A stretch of 64,000 nt of DNA from Begonia masoniana (taxonomy: Eukaryota; Streptophyta; Magnoliopsida; Cucurbitales; Begoniaceae), in assembly GCA_022432975.1 (NCBI GenBank), contig CM039509.1, positions 47,819,186 through 47,883,185 of the forward strand, in the 5' to 3' direction. The position numbers were made by a program, and so were the translations under genes. The notes under the pieces are model-generated. The model was not told the origin of the DNA. It saw only the letters and a program-made list of their open reading frames with translations, and ran no database searches. This document shows positions 1 through 12,342 of the stretch, piece by piece. Numbering within the stretch: the first letter of the stretch is position 1; every line of letters begins with the position of its first letter.

Positions 1-518
1 TATATTAAATTAATCCCGAGAAATGGTTCGGGAAAAATAATTACATGCAAAAAGGCCGGGTGTTACAATACAAGTCGAAATATCATATTTGTGAGGCAAA
101 ACGGCTGAAGACGCCATCAAAACATAAAAGGGTAATGTTCCATATGCAACATATAGTAAAAAATAACTTGCTTTTATGATTTATCTTCTTCCTTAGCTTT
201 ATCATTTTGCTAGTTTCATGAGATTTTGTACTAAATACGTGTATTTAGATTGTTATTATTAACTTTGGTGTCCAAATTATGATAATTTGCAAGTAGTGAA
301 GTCTTGGAACAAGGTAATTTATGTGCTTATGTACTAATGAAACAACCTTTTTATTCCCCCAATTTTGATATATGAAATACATTTTTGTAGTATATTACAA
401 TATTTATATTTATAAAATAAGTAATTCTACATGTATTTTATGGGGTTCTAAATGATGTATTATTTTAAATTTATAATAATTCATATCCATGAATTAACGT
501 TGCCGTAAATACAAGAGG
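1..518. other. AT-rich intergenic DNA, no gene seen
   Basis: No exon-like open frame, RNA gene or clear repeat is visible here. The base composition is strongly AT-rich. Confidence 0.6.
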
Positions 519-1364
519 GTAATTATCGATTTAATCATGTACTATGCACTTTATTTCAGTTAGTCTCATGTACTAAATAAACTGGCAAACCAAACAATGT
601 ACTTTGATTTTATTATCAGTTTTGACCTTCTGTCAACAATTTCGTTAAATCCTTATTTAAAAAATTACTAAACGATATTAGATTCACTTGAAATTTTTAC
701 CACATGTTTATCTACTTAATGAAAAGATAATCTAGAAATTTTTGTGATTTGTTAACACATGTACGTTTTATTATAATTTTATTTTAATAATTTACAAACA
801 TGTTATAATAAATCATAAAAATTTTAGAAAATTACGAAAATTTTTCTATTATCTACTCAATGATAAGATGAACATGTGAAAAAAGTTTCAAATAAATTCA
901 ATTTGGTTTGGTATTTTTTTAAAAATTAATTTATAAAGTAAAGAAGAAATTGAGATTAATTTCAAAAAAATATCAAAAGATATTGGATTTATTTGAAAAA
1001 TATTTCACACATTCATCATATCATGGGTAAATAATAAAAAAAGTTTTGTGATTGTTTAAAACTTATATGATTTATTATAATATTTTTATAAAATACTAAA
1101 ATAAAATTACAATAAAGCGTACATGTGTTAAAAAATCACGCAAATTTTCAGATTATTTTCTCATTAAGTAGTGAAAATGTGCTAAAAATTTCAAGTGAAT
1201 CTAATATCGTTTGATAATTTTTTAAATAAGAATTTAACGAAATTATTGATAGAAGGTCAAAACTGATAACAGAATCAAAGTACATGATTTGGTTTACCAA
1301 TTTTTTTAGTACAAGGGGCTAAGTAAAATAAAGTACATAATCCATGGTTAAAATCGATAGTTAC
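519..1364. mobile_element. Palindromic foldback/MITE-like element, about 0.85 kb
   Basis: The two ends are inverted copies of each other. The left end starts GTAATTATCGATTT near 519, and the complement of the right end (to 1364) starts GTAACTATCGATTT. The similarity continues inward for more than 200 bp per arm, through the words CATGTACTTTGATT, AGTTTTGACCTTCT and AACGATATTAGATTCACTTG. No coding frame is inside, so this is non-autonomous. No clean target duplication was found and the superfamily is not assigned. The inner segment resembles parts of the elements at 28.0-29.5 and 30.6-31.5 kb. Confidence 0.75.
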
Positions 1365-2070
1365 TAAATATAATATATAAATATAAAATTAGAGTTAATA
1401 TTTGTATTTGTTATGATTTATGAGGCTAAATCATAAAATTGATTTAACTTGATAAGTGAAGATAGGATTAACTATGACGTGGCTGGAATAATTTGATGAG
1501 ATGACAGTTTTAAAGTCAATACTTTCAAATTCTTGGTAGTATTTATTAATATATTGGATATGTTTAATGATAATTAAAATTAATTTTTTTTTTTTGTTAG
1601 AAATCAAACTATAACCGAAAAATAAAAATTATGTCAGACACTAAATTTACGTGAAAATATTATTTTAGAGAAAAAATTATAGACAGAAGATAATATCGCT
1701 ATTCTTTTGAAGACCGAGATCAAATCACTAATTTTGTGATTTTAACTTATATTATTTTATAAAAAAAAATAAAACCTAAATGAGATTTCTAATTTAGTCC
1801 ATCTGGGTGACTAAGATAGAATTTGAGTGACAGTAAATTTTAATCCTACTATATATTAAAATAATATATTGTTAAGAAACCTTTCATAAAAATTAAATAA
1901 TAAAATAATAAATAAAAGCTTAGACACTAAGCAAACATAACAGTGTAGAGCAAGCGACAGCCCGACACGTGTAAGCCACCTGGCGAAATTCCTCGGTCGG
2001 TGGATTCTCGACGAAGGAAGAAGGAAGTTCAAATCCTCTACAAAACTGGGGATGAAACGAAACGGATGAA
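1365..2070. other. Upstream region of the cystatin gene
   Basis: AT-rich DNA with no gene. The last 150 bp before the cystatin ATG are more GC-rich and hold a G-box, consistent with a proximal promoter and 5' leader. No confident TATA box could be placed. Confidence 0.5.
1965..1972. promoter_or_regulatory. G-box / ABRE-like palindrome ACACGTGT
   Basis: ACACGTGT contains the CACGTG core bound by plant bZIP and bHLH factors. It lies about 100 bp upstream of the cystatin ATG. Stress and ABA control of plant cystatins through such boxes is known for the family; its use here is inferred. Confidence 0.45.
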
Positions 2071-4279
2071 ATGAAATTGCAGAGTCCAACCTCGATCTCC
2101 TTTGTTCACCTTCTCTCTCTCTGTTTGATTTTTGGTGTAACTCTCGCTCATTTTTGCATTCAAGAGATGGCGACCACTCTCGGAGGCGTCCATGAATCGC
2201 GTGGATCGTCTAACTCGAACGAAGTCGATGACCTAGCTCGCTTCGCCGTCGAAGAGCACAACAAGAAAGAGGTCCTATTTTCCTGAATGTATTGATGAAT
2301 TCTGTGTTTTTATTTGGTTCACTTTTCTCCTTGATCCCGCGATCTAATTTGATAGATGGCTTGCTGTATGGTTTGCATTTTTATGATAAATTCATCAGAA
2401 AATGATCACTCTCTATATAAATTTTTTGGGGAAATTCATTTAATGAATTCACTTACGCGTGTTTTATCCGCTTGAAGAATGCGCTTCTTGAGTTTGCGAG
2501 GGTGATTAAGGCGCAAGAACAGGTTGTTGCGGGTACATTGCACCATCTTACTCTCGAAGTTATTGATGCGGGGAAGAAGAAGCTTTATGAAGCTAAGGTT
2601 TGGGTGAAGCCCTGGATGCATTTCAAAGAATTGCAGGAGTTCAAGCAAACTGGCGACGCACCCTCGTTTACCCCTTCTGATCTGGGTGTTAAGAAAGGTT
2701 CCCCACTTCATTTCTTCGTGGTTCATGATTTGTGGATTTGAGTTAGTGTTGATGTATTTTTTTTCTTAAGCTGCAAAAATTTTTCGTACTTGCCCGTCTT
2801 GAACATCTTTTAATTGAACCTTTATCTTGTATAACATTCTGTTTGCTAATATTTCAATTTCAGTATATTGTTTACAAGTCTACGATGTAATGTAGTTGCT
2901 GAATCTTCTGCTTTGATCAATGATCATTTGAGCATAACTTGTGGTCAAAATTTCTTTTCATGGGAAGCTCTTACACAATTCTTGAGATAACTTCTGCGGA
3001 TTTAAGTCTTTCCCAAAATATGCAAGCTCATTTTTCAGTTGTTTCCTTGAAAAGAAGTGTCTTGGAATGTGCCTTGTTCGTTTACCTTTTTGCCTTTTCT
3101 ATTTGGGTTGGACCAGACATTGTGGGAAATTTTTTTCAATATGAGGTCTTGGTTTATAGGAACCCTTCATTTTGATTTCTGCCTATTTAGAAATGCTTGT
3201 ATCTTAGATCTGATTACTATATCTTAAAAAATGACGAGGCAGTCGTCTTTATCGTCTGCAGTGACAGACTAATTTTTTTTTAATTGGTCTAGTAATTCTA
3301 GATTGTGAAGTGGTAATTATATTAAAAATTATCACATGTAGATAGATATAGTATTGGTGGTCTTTATCAATTCTCTTGTTATAGGAGAAGGCCATTGTTC
3401 AGGCTGGAAGTCAGTTCCTGCACATGATCCTCAGGTTCAGGATGCTGCAAATCATGCTGTTCAAACTATCCAGCAAAGGTCCAATTCTCTGTTTCCATAT
3501 GAGCTTAAAGAGGTTATTCACGCAAAGGCTGAGGTTGGTTTATTGTTATGCTTTTCTACTGAAGATCCTGTTGTTTCTTTGAAGCATTTTACAATCGATT
3601 TGTTTGTAGTTTAGCCATCATGGTCTGGCAAATAAATACTAAAAAAAAAAAAACTTGGACCTAAAAAATTACATTTCAGTAATCTCACAAACAGAGTGTA
3701 TTGGAAAATGACAATCTATCCGTCCTACAATATGGTTTGTGCATATTTATGTTTCATACAATGTAAATCTGGCCCCCTCACAGTAGAAACATTATGCGCT
3801 TATCCATCTTTACTCAATTGTAGTTCTGTTCTTCACGGCATGTTGGAACTTGTGATTACCTTGGTTTTCTGGTTTGTTAGCATAGGAGAGGCAAAACAAG
3901 AGATTAAAAAAAAGAGGGAAAGTGATAAGTTGGAAATTATAAGAGAAGATATGATAATAAACATGAAGTAGAAAAATTTTTCTATGAGACCAATCTTTGC
4001 AATAGTGTTTAAAATTTCAAATCCTGTGAATCATGATACTTCTGTATACTATATTGAAAAGGAGTTTACATATGCTGGAGCTGATAAATTTAAGGCTTAC
4101 GAATGATTACTGAATTTTTGATTGAACTATGAAAGCAGGTGGTAGAGGATTCTGCAAAATTTGACATGCTGATTAAGGTTAAGAGAGGAGACAAAGAAGA
4201 GAAATTTAAGGTTGAAGTTCACCAGAATAATGAAGGCACCCTCCATCTGAACCAGATGCAGCCTGATCACTCCCCATAA
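2071..4279 (+). CDS. Two-domain phytocystatin (cysteine protease inhibitor, CYS6-like)
   Basis: Exons 2071-2271, 2478-2697, 3388-3533 and 4139-4279 join to 235 codons plus stop. The protein has a hydrophobic N-terminal signal-like segment (about residues 5-26), then MATTLGG with the conserved N-terminal glycines. A plant LARFAV motif (55-60), the papain-binding loop QVVAG (82-86) and the PW loop (112-113) follow. The C-terminal cystatin-like half carries SNSL at 172-175, the legumain-inhibiting loop of long phytocystatins. It should inhibit papain-type proteases through the first domain and legumains (vacuolar processing enzymes) through the second. Introns are GT-AG. Exon 3 has three possible AG acceptors within seven bases; the one before 3388 gives the usual KKEGH junction. 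An internal ATG at 2167 could give a form without the signal segment. Confidence 0.95.
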
Positions 4280-4325
4280 CTTCGTAAGATACCCATGACT
4301 TAGAAAGCTACTAGTATGAATCTGC

Positions 4326-4482
4326 TTCTCTCTCTCTCTCTCTCCCTCCCTCTCTCTCTCTCTCTCCCTCTCTCTCTCCCTCCCTCCTCCCTCCCCTCCC
4401 TCCCTCCCTCTCCTCTCTCTCCCTCTCTCTCTCCTCTCTCTCTCCCTCCTCCCTCCCCTCCCCCCTCCCTCCCTCCCTCCCT

Positions 4483-4525
<43 letters not shown>

Positions 4526-4614
4526 AACACCCATAATGTGAAAGAAGCACATCTAAACTGTGGATTCGAACTTCTGCTGATGATAGTAAAATTATCTATG
4601 TACTTGTGTTGGTT

Positions 4615-4656
<42 letters not shown>

Positions 4657-4804
4657 TCTCTCCCTCTCTCTCCCTCCCTCCCTCTCTCTCTCCCTCCCTC
4701 CCTCCCTCCCTCTAAACACCCATAATGTGAAAGAAGCACATCTAAACTGTGGATTCGAACTTCTGCTGATGATAGTAAATTATCTATGTACTTGTGTTGG
4801 TTGT
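4326..4804. repeat. Compound CT/CCCT microsatellite with duplicated 90-bp spacer
   Basis: Pyrimidine tracts at 4326-4524 and 4616-4713 are each followed by nearly the same 90-bp segment, starting AAACACCCATAATGTG at 4525 and 4714. The whole block looks duplicated once, just downstream of the cystatin stop codon and possibly within its 3' transcribed region. Long serine/leucine or glutamate/arginine frames across the tracts are artefacts of the repeat. Confidence 0.9.
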
Positions 4805-5709
4805 TTTCTATTTCTTCCTCTTGATTCTTGAAAGCCAAATAGATTCTTAGTGAAAATTTGACAGAAGTTTTATAAATTGAAAACAACACTAAAAATATGA
4901 GAATATAAATAAATGAGAAGAACGAACGATCAGATGGATTAAACGCAACCAGAAAAACTTTTTGACAAGTCTACAATGGATCATGGGCTGGGCATTTCTA
5001 TGTGGTCTCGTCTCCGGGTGGTGACAATTAATTTTGGTGATGAGTTTGCGCATTTCAATCAGTATCGTTTTCACCAATATGAAAGCAAACCCTAATCGAC
5101 GTATTAGTTTTACTATATTTGCATACGCATTATCGTTTTTAAAACTATTTCTTTATGATATTTTACATAGAAAATTCGATGTCTTATTTAACTCGTAAGT
5201 TTTTATACTATACATGTTGGTTTTACATGTTTGTTTATTTACACGTGTGGTGTTTCATATTATTTTACGGATGAAGTTTTCAGATGTTTCGGGCTCCATT
5301 TATTTAAGCACACCTTATGCATGCAAGTGTTCTATTTGTACACATGATATTATAGTAACGCAGCTTCAAAGTCGTGTCATTGGGTGTAAATCTTTAAATT
5401 TGGCTAGTGTGGTCTCATTGTGTGTTAATTGTCTATACACCAACATTAATCATTTTTTTTTTTTTTGTGCATCCGGCATTCGTTGTGCGAACGTCTTTTC
5501 ATTGCAAGTGTTGTTACGAAAAACGATGGTAGTATTATTTTCTATATATGTATCGATGGTTTTGGAAACTCGCTCCGCTCAAGGCTCATGAATTCCTGTC
5601 TTAAAATGATATGAAAGTTTTGAAATAAATCCATGCTTGCATGTTTTTTTCATTGGTTTATGGTTTTTTACTAATAAAGAAAAATTTATTTTTCTTACAC
5701 ATCGAACTG
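4805..5709. other. Intergenic DNA, no gene seen
   Basis: No convincing exon, RNA gene or transposon end is visible. Short open frames on both strands show no recognisable motif. The segment ends at the target duplication of the hAT element. Confidence 0.5.
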
Positions 5710-5717
5710 AGTTGATC

Positions 5718-5910
5718 TAGAGATGTCAAACGAGCGAGTCGAGCCGAGCCGAGTCGGGAAAGTCTCGGCTCACCGAGCCTGCCGAGCCTAACGAGCCGAT
5801 AAAAAAAATTTCCAACTCGAGCCGGCTCACGAGTCACGAGCCTAACGAGCCGAGCCGAGCCGGCCCAACGAGCTTAACGAGCCGAGCATAACGAGCTGAG
5901 CTTACAATTA
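5718..5910. repeat. Left hAT end: TIR plus GAGCC subterminal repeats
   Basis: The terminal repeat is followed by dense copies of CGAGCC and CCGAGC in both orientations. Such clusters are typical transposase-binding subterminal repeats in hAT elements. Confidence 0.8.
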
Positions 5911-5982
5911 TATAAATAAAAATTTCTGATTGTATAACTAAAATCTAAAATATATCATAAAATATACTACAATTACCTAAAT

Positions 5983-8966
5983 TTAAAATAAATATGTCAA
6001 CAAATTCAATGCATAAAATAAACTAAAAATGTAGGTGAAAGGCTCATCGTTGTCCCCACCCTCTTGTGGAGGGCGATATGGTCTCAATAGGTGCTCCGGA
6101 AAGATAGGTAAATTTGGGGTCACTCCATTCATATTGTCATAATGAGTATCTAATGATCTCACATATCGTGCACAGAAGTTTGTCAGCTCTACCGAATGAT
6201 TTTGCATATGCGTCAACCAATTTTCGATGCGTGTTTGCTGAACGGAAATATTTTCCAGCTTTTGTCTTGCATCCTGTTCAAAGGTGGTACGTTGATTGGA
6301 AATATTTTCTAACCTTTGTGTTATATCTTGCTGAAAGCTGGTCTGTTGAGCAGTCATATCGGCAAACATTTTGGTAAGATTTTCTAACATCAGCCCCGCA
6401 TCGGTAGTTGATAAAGAGCGGGGTGGCACGGCCGATGATGTAGAGGCACCTTGATCGAGAGGTATAGTTGATTGATTTTCATATCGTTGTTTTCGACGTG
6501 TCTCGGCGCGCACTCTTTTTGCCTCCGCTATGCTACCTTCTGCATAAGTCATAATACCATCTTTGCGCCGTATACGAGGCAATGACATTAGTGGAGGAGG
6601 AATTTCAGCATGAATATCATCCTCAATGAATCCCAGTCCATTTGCTCTAGCTTCGCCGTACGGCCAGTTGGCTATTCTTGAAATATTTGATGACAAGTAA
6701 AGCATTGGCTGTATCCATACATCGTCAGAGCTCATAGGGACATTTTCTGCAGCGCATAAGTGCGTGATAAGGATGGGGTGGACATGAGCTGCAGTGGTCG
6801 AACCCTTACCATATGCACTGATATTACCATGGATAATTCGCCCGACATTTATGGAGCGACCAGTGAGAATACAATAAAGGAGTACCGCTCGCTCTTTGGT
6901 AAGCTCAGTCCTTTGGGACGTCGGCATTAAGTTTCCTCCGATAAACCTGCACCAAGCTTGAGCATAACAGTTAAGACAATTTAGTATCAAGTGCAATGGT
7001 TGAGCTCGGTTTTTGATGGAGTAAACCCATTGTGAACCTCGATGTCCCAGCTCTTGTATAATCATTGATGACTCTTATTTTAGAGTCATTTTATACTAAT
7101 TTTATATAAGAAAATTTATACAAATTGAGTGATTGCAATAACAAATTGATAAGGATTTACTATAAATGCTATGAATTGCTGCAGCATTAGGGTGTTGATT
7201 TAATTTAATATATTTAATGCTAATTTTCTATGAAAAGCATGATTTTTCTCTTCAATTTGAATTTTATATTTTCATATTTGAATGCAAAGACTATAGCGGG
7301 AAAAATCAAGTTTAAAAGTTGGATTTGTTAAATGAAAATTATGATTGCCAAAATTTGAGGATTTATTTTGATTATAAATTGATGCAGAATACAAGAAGAG
7401 AGAGAAGAAATTATTACGATCAAGGAAAATCCAATAGAAGGAAGATTTTATGGAAAAGAGGAGATGACACATGGCTTGTAGAAAAGGGCAAAAAGGAGGG
7501 AAAAACAAATTGGAAAAAGAAGATTTGGAAGGATGGATGAAACACGTGGATCAAAGCCAAGGAGAGATAATGGCCATTCTAGAAAAGGGCAGCACAAATA
7601 GATGGAGTAATTAAATAAAACAAATTATTGGAGAGAGAAAGAAAGGATGGCATGCAGAAAAGAAGGGATACTTATCAAAACAAAGAGATACGATGCATTA
7701 AAATAAGGAATATTGAAAAAAAAAAGAGATATTCGGCAATTCCAGCGAGAGGAGGATTTTGGCAAGAGGCAGAGAAGCTCTGGAACAAAAAACGAAGACC
7801 GACGCTTTGCTGGATTTTTCTTCTTCTCTATTCTTTTTATGTTATTGCAATTTTCATATTTATTTAGTTTTAATATTATGAATTTAGGCTAAACTTTTAA
7901 TCTTGGTTAGGACGATAGTATTTGTTGCGATATTTTGCTACGATCTTGGTTTCGTTTCTGCGATTATCTATTGAACAATTATTTGTGATGTTTCTTGCTT
8001 AAGTCAGATCATATCGATAGATAGGTTGACTATTCATATTTATATTGTATCGATAGATAGATATAAATTTTAGATGCATGAATAATTAATTGAATTACTT
8101 TGTTACAACGTGGTTAACATTAATTTGATTGGCGATAAGAATAGCACATAACGGAAATTCAATTTTAGTCACATTCTTTCAAGGTAGAAAGAAATTCTAA
8201 TTTGAATTTATCTAGGCAATTCGAAAGAATCCTAGAAATCAATTTTATTCTTGCTGTTTTTTAGATAATGCCGCAGAGCATTACTAGAGCATTAGTAGCA
8301 GAATCATCGTAACGAAGAAATCGATCCTAGCCAAGGCCTTTATTCATTGATTTTACCTCGTTCAACTTGCTTTATTTTATTGCATCATTATTCATATTTT
8401 ATTTCTAATTTTTATCCAGCAATTTAGTATTTTTATCATATTTTTATAGCAATTTAAATATAGCTAACGTTATCCTCGTGGGATCGATACTCTACTTACT
8501 CTATTATTTTGTTAGCGACACGTGCACTTGCGTGTAAGTGTGTAAAAACACTAACAATCATCTCATAGTCTGGTCCCTTTTCTATCATAGTATGATAATC
8601 ATCTTCATATAAGATATCCAAACCAAACTTAGCATTTATGAACTCGGCAGAGAAGTCGATGATCTTATTGCGAACTTCAACCGTACTAGCACTATTTGAA
8701 TTGGATACTCTCAAATTTGCGTAGAATTCACGAACGATATTTACGTTTGCATCACCACCTAATATAGCTAGATTCTCCCATTTTCGTTTCTTAATCATGT
8801 CTAAAATATCTCCATCACACTCACCGGGGGAAAACTGGATTTCGCATATAATAGGTTTATTTTTTGCCATGAAATCCGTGAAATATTTCTTTGCCTCAGA
8901 ATTGATGAACGAGTGATCGATTCGAGAGCTTGAACTTGAAGAAGCTTTTAAACGTTTTGGCGGCAT
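5983..8966 (-). pseudogene. Plant transposon-associated protein B, split by a solo LTR
   Basis: The N-terminal part runs from the ATG at 8966 to about 8557 and starts MPPKRLKASSSSSS. The C-terminal part is 7065-5983. Between them is a solo LTR flanked by ATCAT duplications. Removing the LTR and one duplication joins the halves in one frame at DYEM/IIQEL, giving one intronless gene of about 495 codons. Serine-rich start, EFYANL, the block around CYAQAW, MPTSQ, LTKERAVLLYCILTG and SINVG match the plant domain Pfam calls 'putative plant transposon protein' (Transposase_32), as remembered. The C-terminal third has repeated QRLENIS-type heptads suggesting a coiled coil. Biochemical role is unknown for the family. 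The 3' half still has an ATG and could make a partial protein. Confidence 0.75.
7066..8556 (+). mobile_element. Solo LTR of an LTR retrotransposon, 1,491 bp
   Basis: It begins TGATGACTC and ends ACTAACA, the TG...CA rule for LTRs, with 5-bp duplications ATCAT at 7061-7065 and 8557-8561. No gag-pol frames are inside, so it is read as a solo LTR left by recombination between two LTRs. The stretch near the right end around 8475-8530 (CCTCGTGGGATCGATACTC, then GACACGTGCACTTGCG) resembles LTR ends of plant Ty3/gypsy elements, which is a memory-based resemblance. It interrupts transposon-associated gene B. Confidence 0.88.
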
Positions 8967-9348
8967 ATTTTTTTAACCTGTGACAAAACAGGAAACACAA
9001 ATACTAAACACCTCACTTCAAACACACCCAAATAAACAAAACAACATATTATATTTGTGTAACAGATAATTTCATAATTTGTGACTTAGAAATCTCAAGT
9101 AGACATTTCATCGAACAATTGGTGTGCACAATTATAAAACTTGATTTACAATTACTTTTCTATCTCAAACCAACCTCAGCAATCAAAAATCAACCCATTC
9201 CACAGAATAATGCGAAGTAATCGAATAATATTCACTTAATTATCAAAGGGTGGAACTTGGAAGAAATATAACCTAGTCGAGTCGGATGGTGAGCCACTGA
9301 GCCTTGAGCTGGATTCGCGGAGGTCGAAGTTGTGGTGCGAAATACTTC

Positions 9349-9546
9349 GATTGACGGGAGCCGAGAGGGGAGGCGCTGGGAGATTTAGCAGTGTTCGGCG
9401 CGGGCGATTGACGGGAGCCGGGAGGGAGGCGCTGGGACTGGGAGATTTAGCAGTGTTCGGCGCAGGCTACTGAGATTGACGGGAGCCGGGAGGGGAGGCG
9501 CTGGGGCTGGGAGATTCAGATTAGCAGTCAGTGTTCGGCGCGGGCA
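9349..9546. repeat. GC-rich tandem repeat, three copies of 57-72 bp
   Basis: Copies start GATTGACGGGAGCCG at 9349, 9406 and 9474. Each holds AGGCGCTGGG and CAGTGTTCGGCGC. The array lies about 0.4-0.6 kb upstream of the ATG of gene B and is far more GC-rich than its surroundings. Confidence 0.85.
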
Positions 9547-9694
9547 TACAATCGGGACTCGGGGTTGGGGAACTAGGAAGGGCGCAGGGCCGAACTCTCC
9601 GAAGGGGTTGACGGTTCACGCCTTCACGGTTGTTGTGATTTGAATCTAAATTAAAAAGTTTCAATCTAAATTAAATTAAAAAGAAACAGAGAGA

Positions 9695-10005
9695 GGGCCG
9701 ATACCTCGCCCCAAGTGGGGCGAGGTATCGGCTCAGGCCGATAACTCGCCCACGTAAGGCGAGGTATCGGCTCAGGCCGATAACTCGCCCACGTAAGGCA
9801 AGGTATCGGCCTTCGGCCCTCTCTCTCTGTTTTAAACATGTTTTAAACAGAACGAGGGCTGATACCTCGCCCACTTGGAGCGACTGATAGGCCTTCGATC
9901 TGTTTTAAACAGACTGAGGGTCGAGAATTTGCCCCAATTGGGCGACTTCTCGGCTCCAGGTGGGGCGAGGTATCGGCTCTCGGGCGACTTCTCGGCACTC
10001 AGTCA
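9695..10005. repeat. Array of hairpins built on GGCCGATAcCTCGCC
   Basis: Perfect or near-perfect palindromes repeat here. For example, CCGATACCTCGCCCC is followed after AAGT by its reverse complement. Related units CCGATAACTCGCCCACG and GGCGAGGTATCGG alternate in both orientations, with TGTTTTAAACA palindromes between. The array lies between the transposase 3' end and gene B. It may serve as an internal regulatory or transposase-binding region, which is inference. Confidence 0.8.
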
Positions 10006-10052
10006 TATATTTAAAACGCAAGTGAAACAAACACTAGTTAATTATAAATTTG

Positions 10053-10320
10053 TACAAATTAATACAAATTAAACTCATAGTTTTGCCATCCATCTAATAG
10101 TCAAATAGTCAATCATCATCCATTACAAATTACAAAATCAAAAAATTACAGAAGTGAAACAAACATGAGATATGTAACAATTTCAAAAATATAATCTTGT
10201 AGTTCATTTTGTACAAATTAAACTTATACAAATTAATACAAATTAAACGCATAGTTTTGCCATCCATCTGGCATCTAATAGTCAATCATCATCCATTACA
10301 AAATCAAAAAATTACAAAAG
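10053..10320. repeat. Tandem duplication (about 174-bp offset) after the transposase stop
   Basis: TACAAATTAATACAAATT and the next 90 bp or so recur at 10053 and 10227 with few changes. It directly follows the transposase stop codon on the minus strand and is probably 3' untranslated sequence. Confidence 0.8.
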
Positions 10321-10321
10321 G

Positions 10322-12342
10322 CTAATCTTGTTGTTGAACTTCCAAATTTTGAAATTCTTCGATTATTTCGTCATGTCTCTGTTGATTTCTTGAAGCAGCA
10401 TCATTCCAATCCTTCATGCAAATGAGTGCCTCCACGAGATCAGGTGCAAGTCTTCCTCGTCGATCGTCGTACACACTTCCACCTGCACTAAAAGCAGATT
10501 CCGATGCTACAGTTGAGACCGGAGGTGTTAGTAGATCTCGTGCCATTACAGACAGAATAGGATATGTATTAGAAAACATTTTCCACCAATTTAAAATATC
10601 AAAATTTTCCTCACGAGAAAATTGATACCTAGTGTCAAAATAAATTTCCAGTTCATTTCGCATAGAACTAGAATATGCATCTGTATCTAATTCATTCCAA
10701 ATATCATGAATACTAAAATGTGAAACTCCAATATCTCCACCCCTACTTGAACCAGCAGCATGTGAAGAAACACGACTACTCATATTTGAATATTTAGATT
10801 CATAAGAAGAATATAAACTAGTAATTCCATGAGTTATTTGATCTACAGAAAATAAAGAAGGAGTTTGTAAATTATTAGAAATTTTATTAACAATGAGAGA
10901 TACTCCTCTTAACTTATATCTAGGATCCATTATACATGCATAACAAAAAATAGGAGGGATGTCAAGCCAATACTTTTTAAATTTTATTTCCATTTTATCA
11001 AGTATATCTCTAAATTCTTCTATATGTCGATATTGTGCAAAATTACCTGTTAAGTTTATAAAAATTGGAAGAACAAGATGAGAAGTAGGATAATAAATTC
11101 CTGAACATTCATTTGTAGCCTCATAAAATGGTTTTAAAAAATCAAGGAATATATTAGCTATATCGCAACTAGATTTATCAAGATGAATACTTTGAGTTTT
11201 CTCACTAATAAAAGTACAGATAACTTGCCAATATGGCCTAGCATTTTCCAACATTAAATAAGTAGAATTCCACCTATTATCTACGTCAGTTTTTAATTTT
11301 CGTGGTTTAAGTTGAGCAGCTTTACAAAAATCTCTATATTCTTGTTGCCTCGAATTAGATCCAATTATATAAGAAATTACTGATCTAATTGATTCAATAT
11401 GAGGTGAAATAAATGTCATACCATCTTTAACAACTAAATTTAAAATATGACAAACACATCTCATATGAAACATAGAATTGTGAGTAGCATGTAATTGAAA
11501 ATAATTTTTAAAATGAGAAATAGCAGAATCATTAGCACTAGCATTATCAAGTGTTATGCTAAATATTCTATCTTTAATAGAAATAGAATATTCTTGCAAT
11601 ATTGCAAGAATATATTTATAAATTGTAATACCAGTGTGGGGATATTCACAATTACGAAATCCTAAAATTCTTTTATTTAATTGCCAAGATTCATCTATGA
11701 AATGAGAAGTTACAACTACATATCCTATAGAATTACGTGCACTCCATAAGTCAGATGTAATACAAATAGACATTGAAGGAGCATTCGAAAAAAATACAAT
11801 TAATTCATTTTTCATATCATTAAACATTTTAATGATATCATTTCTAGTAGTACTTCTAGGAACACGTTTAAAGTTAGGAGTAGCATATTCTTTCATAAAA
11901 TTTTCAAATTCAACACTATCAGTAAACGCTAGAGGCAATTCACATTGTGTTACAAGTTTTGTTATTCCTTCTCTCATTTTATTCTGTGAATACATAAAAG
12001 TGCCACTACCACTAGCATTTAATAATCTTTGCGTAGGATCTCTAACTTGATCGTTTAAATGACACTTTTGATAATGCCTATTTAGTGAGGTGGTTGAACT
12101 ACTAGCAACGTATGCATAATTTTTAATACAATATTTACATTGAGCTCTGGATTCTATTTTTCCACCTATTTTAATATCTTTCATTACAAAATGTTTCCAT
12201 ACCTCAGAAGTTTTGTTTCTTTTTTTTTAGGTGATGAAGTGGAAGTGGATGCTTGTGCAGATGATTGTCCTATTGAAAATGCATTTTCCCTAATTTCTTC
12301 AATATCATCATCAAAATCAATGTTACAATCACGTGGATCCAT
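10322..12342 (-). CDS. hAT-family transposase with BED zinc finger (one-base frameshift)
   Basis: The main frame 12184-10322 encodes 620 residues. It includes the second half of a BED-type finger (CKYC ... HYQKCH, residues 17-42), an RNase H-like core with candidate catalytic aspartates in SDLWS (D145) and LDNAS (D213), and a C-terminal hAT dimerisation domain containing PVSTVASESAFSAGG and RRGRL. Upstream, another frame starts at the ATG at 12342 (MDPRDCNID) and runs into a nine-base A run (plus-strand T 12220-12228). One extra A there would join the frames and restore the BED start SEVWKHF. As given, translation from 12342 stops soon after the run. The cause is either a real inactivating deletion or a homopolymer sequencing error. 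The protein would cut and rejoin the ends at 5718 and 15631. Confidence 0.92.

Noticed and set aside
4300..4889. Open frames of up to 171 residues rich in Ser/Leu or Glu/Arg
   Set aside because: They are translations of the CT microsatellite in different frames, with no independent coding signal.
7319..7867. Lys/Arg-rich plus-strand frames inside the solo LTR
   Set aside because: They lie in an LTR, match no family, and arise from A-rich sequence.
9695..10005. CRISPR-like array because of regular palindromic repeats
   Set aside because: Plant nuclear DNA, no constant spacer length, and the repeats are hairpin units of a transposon.
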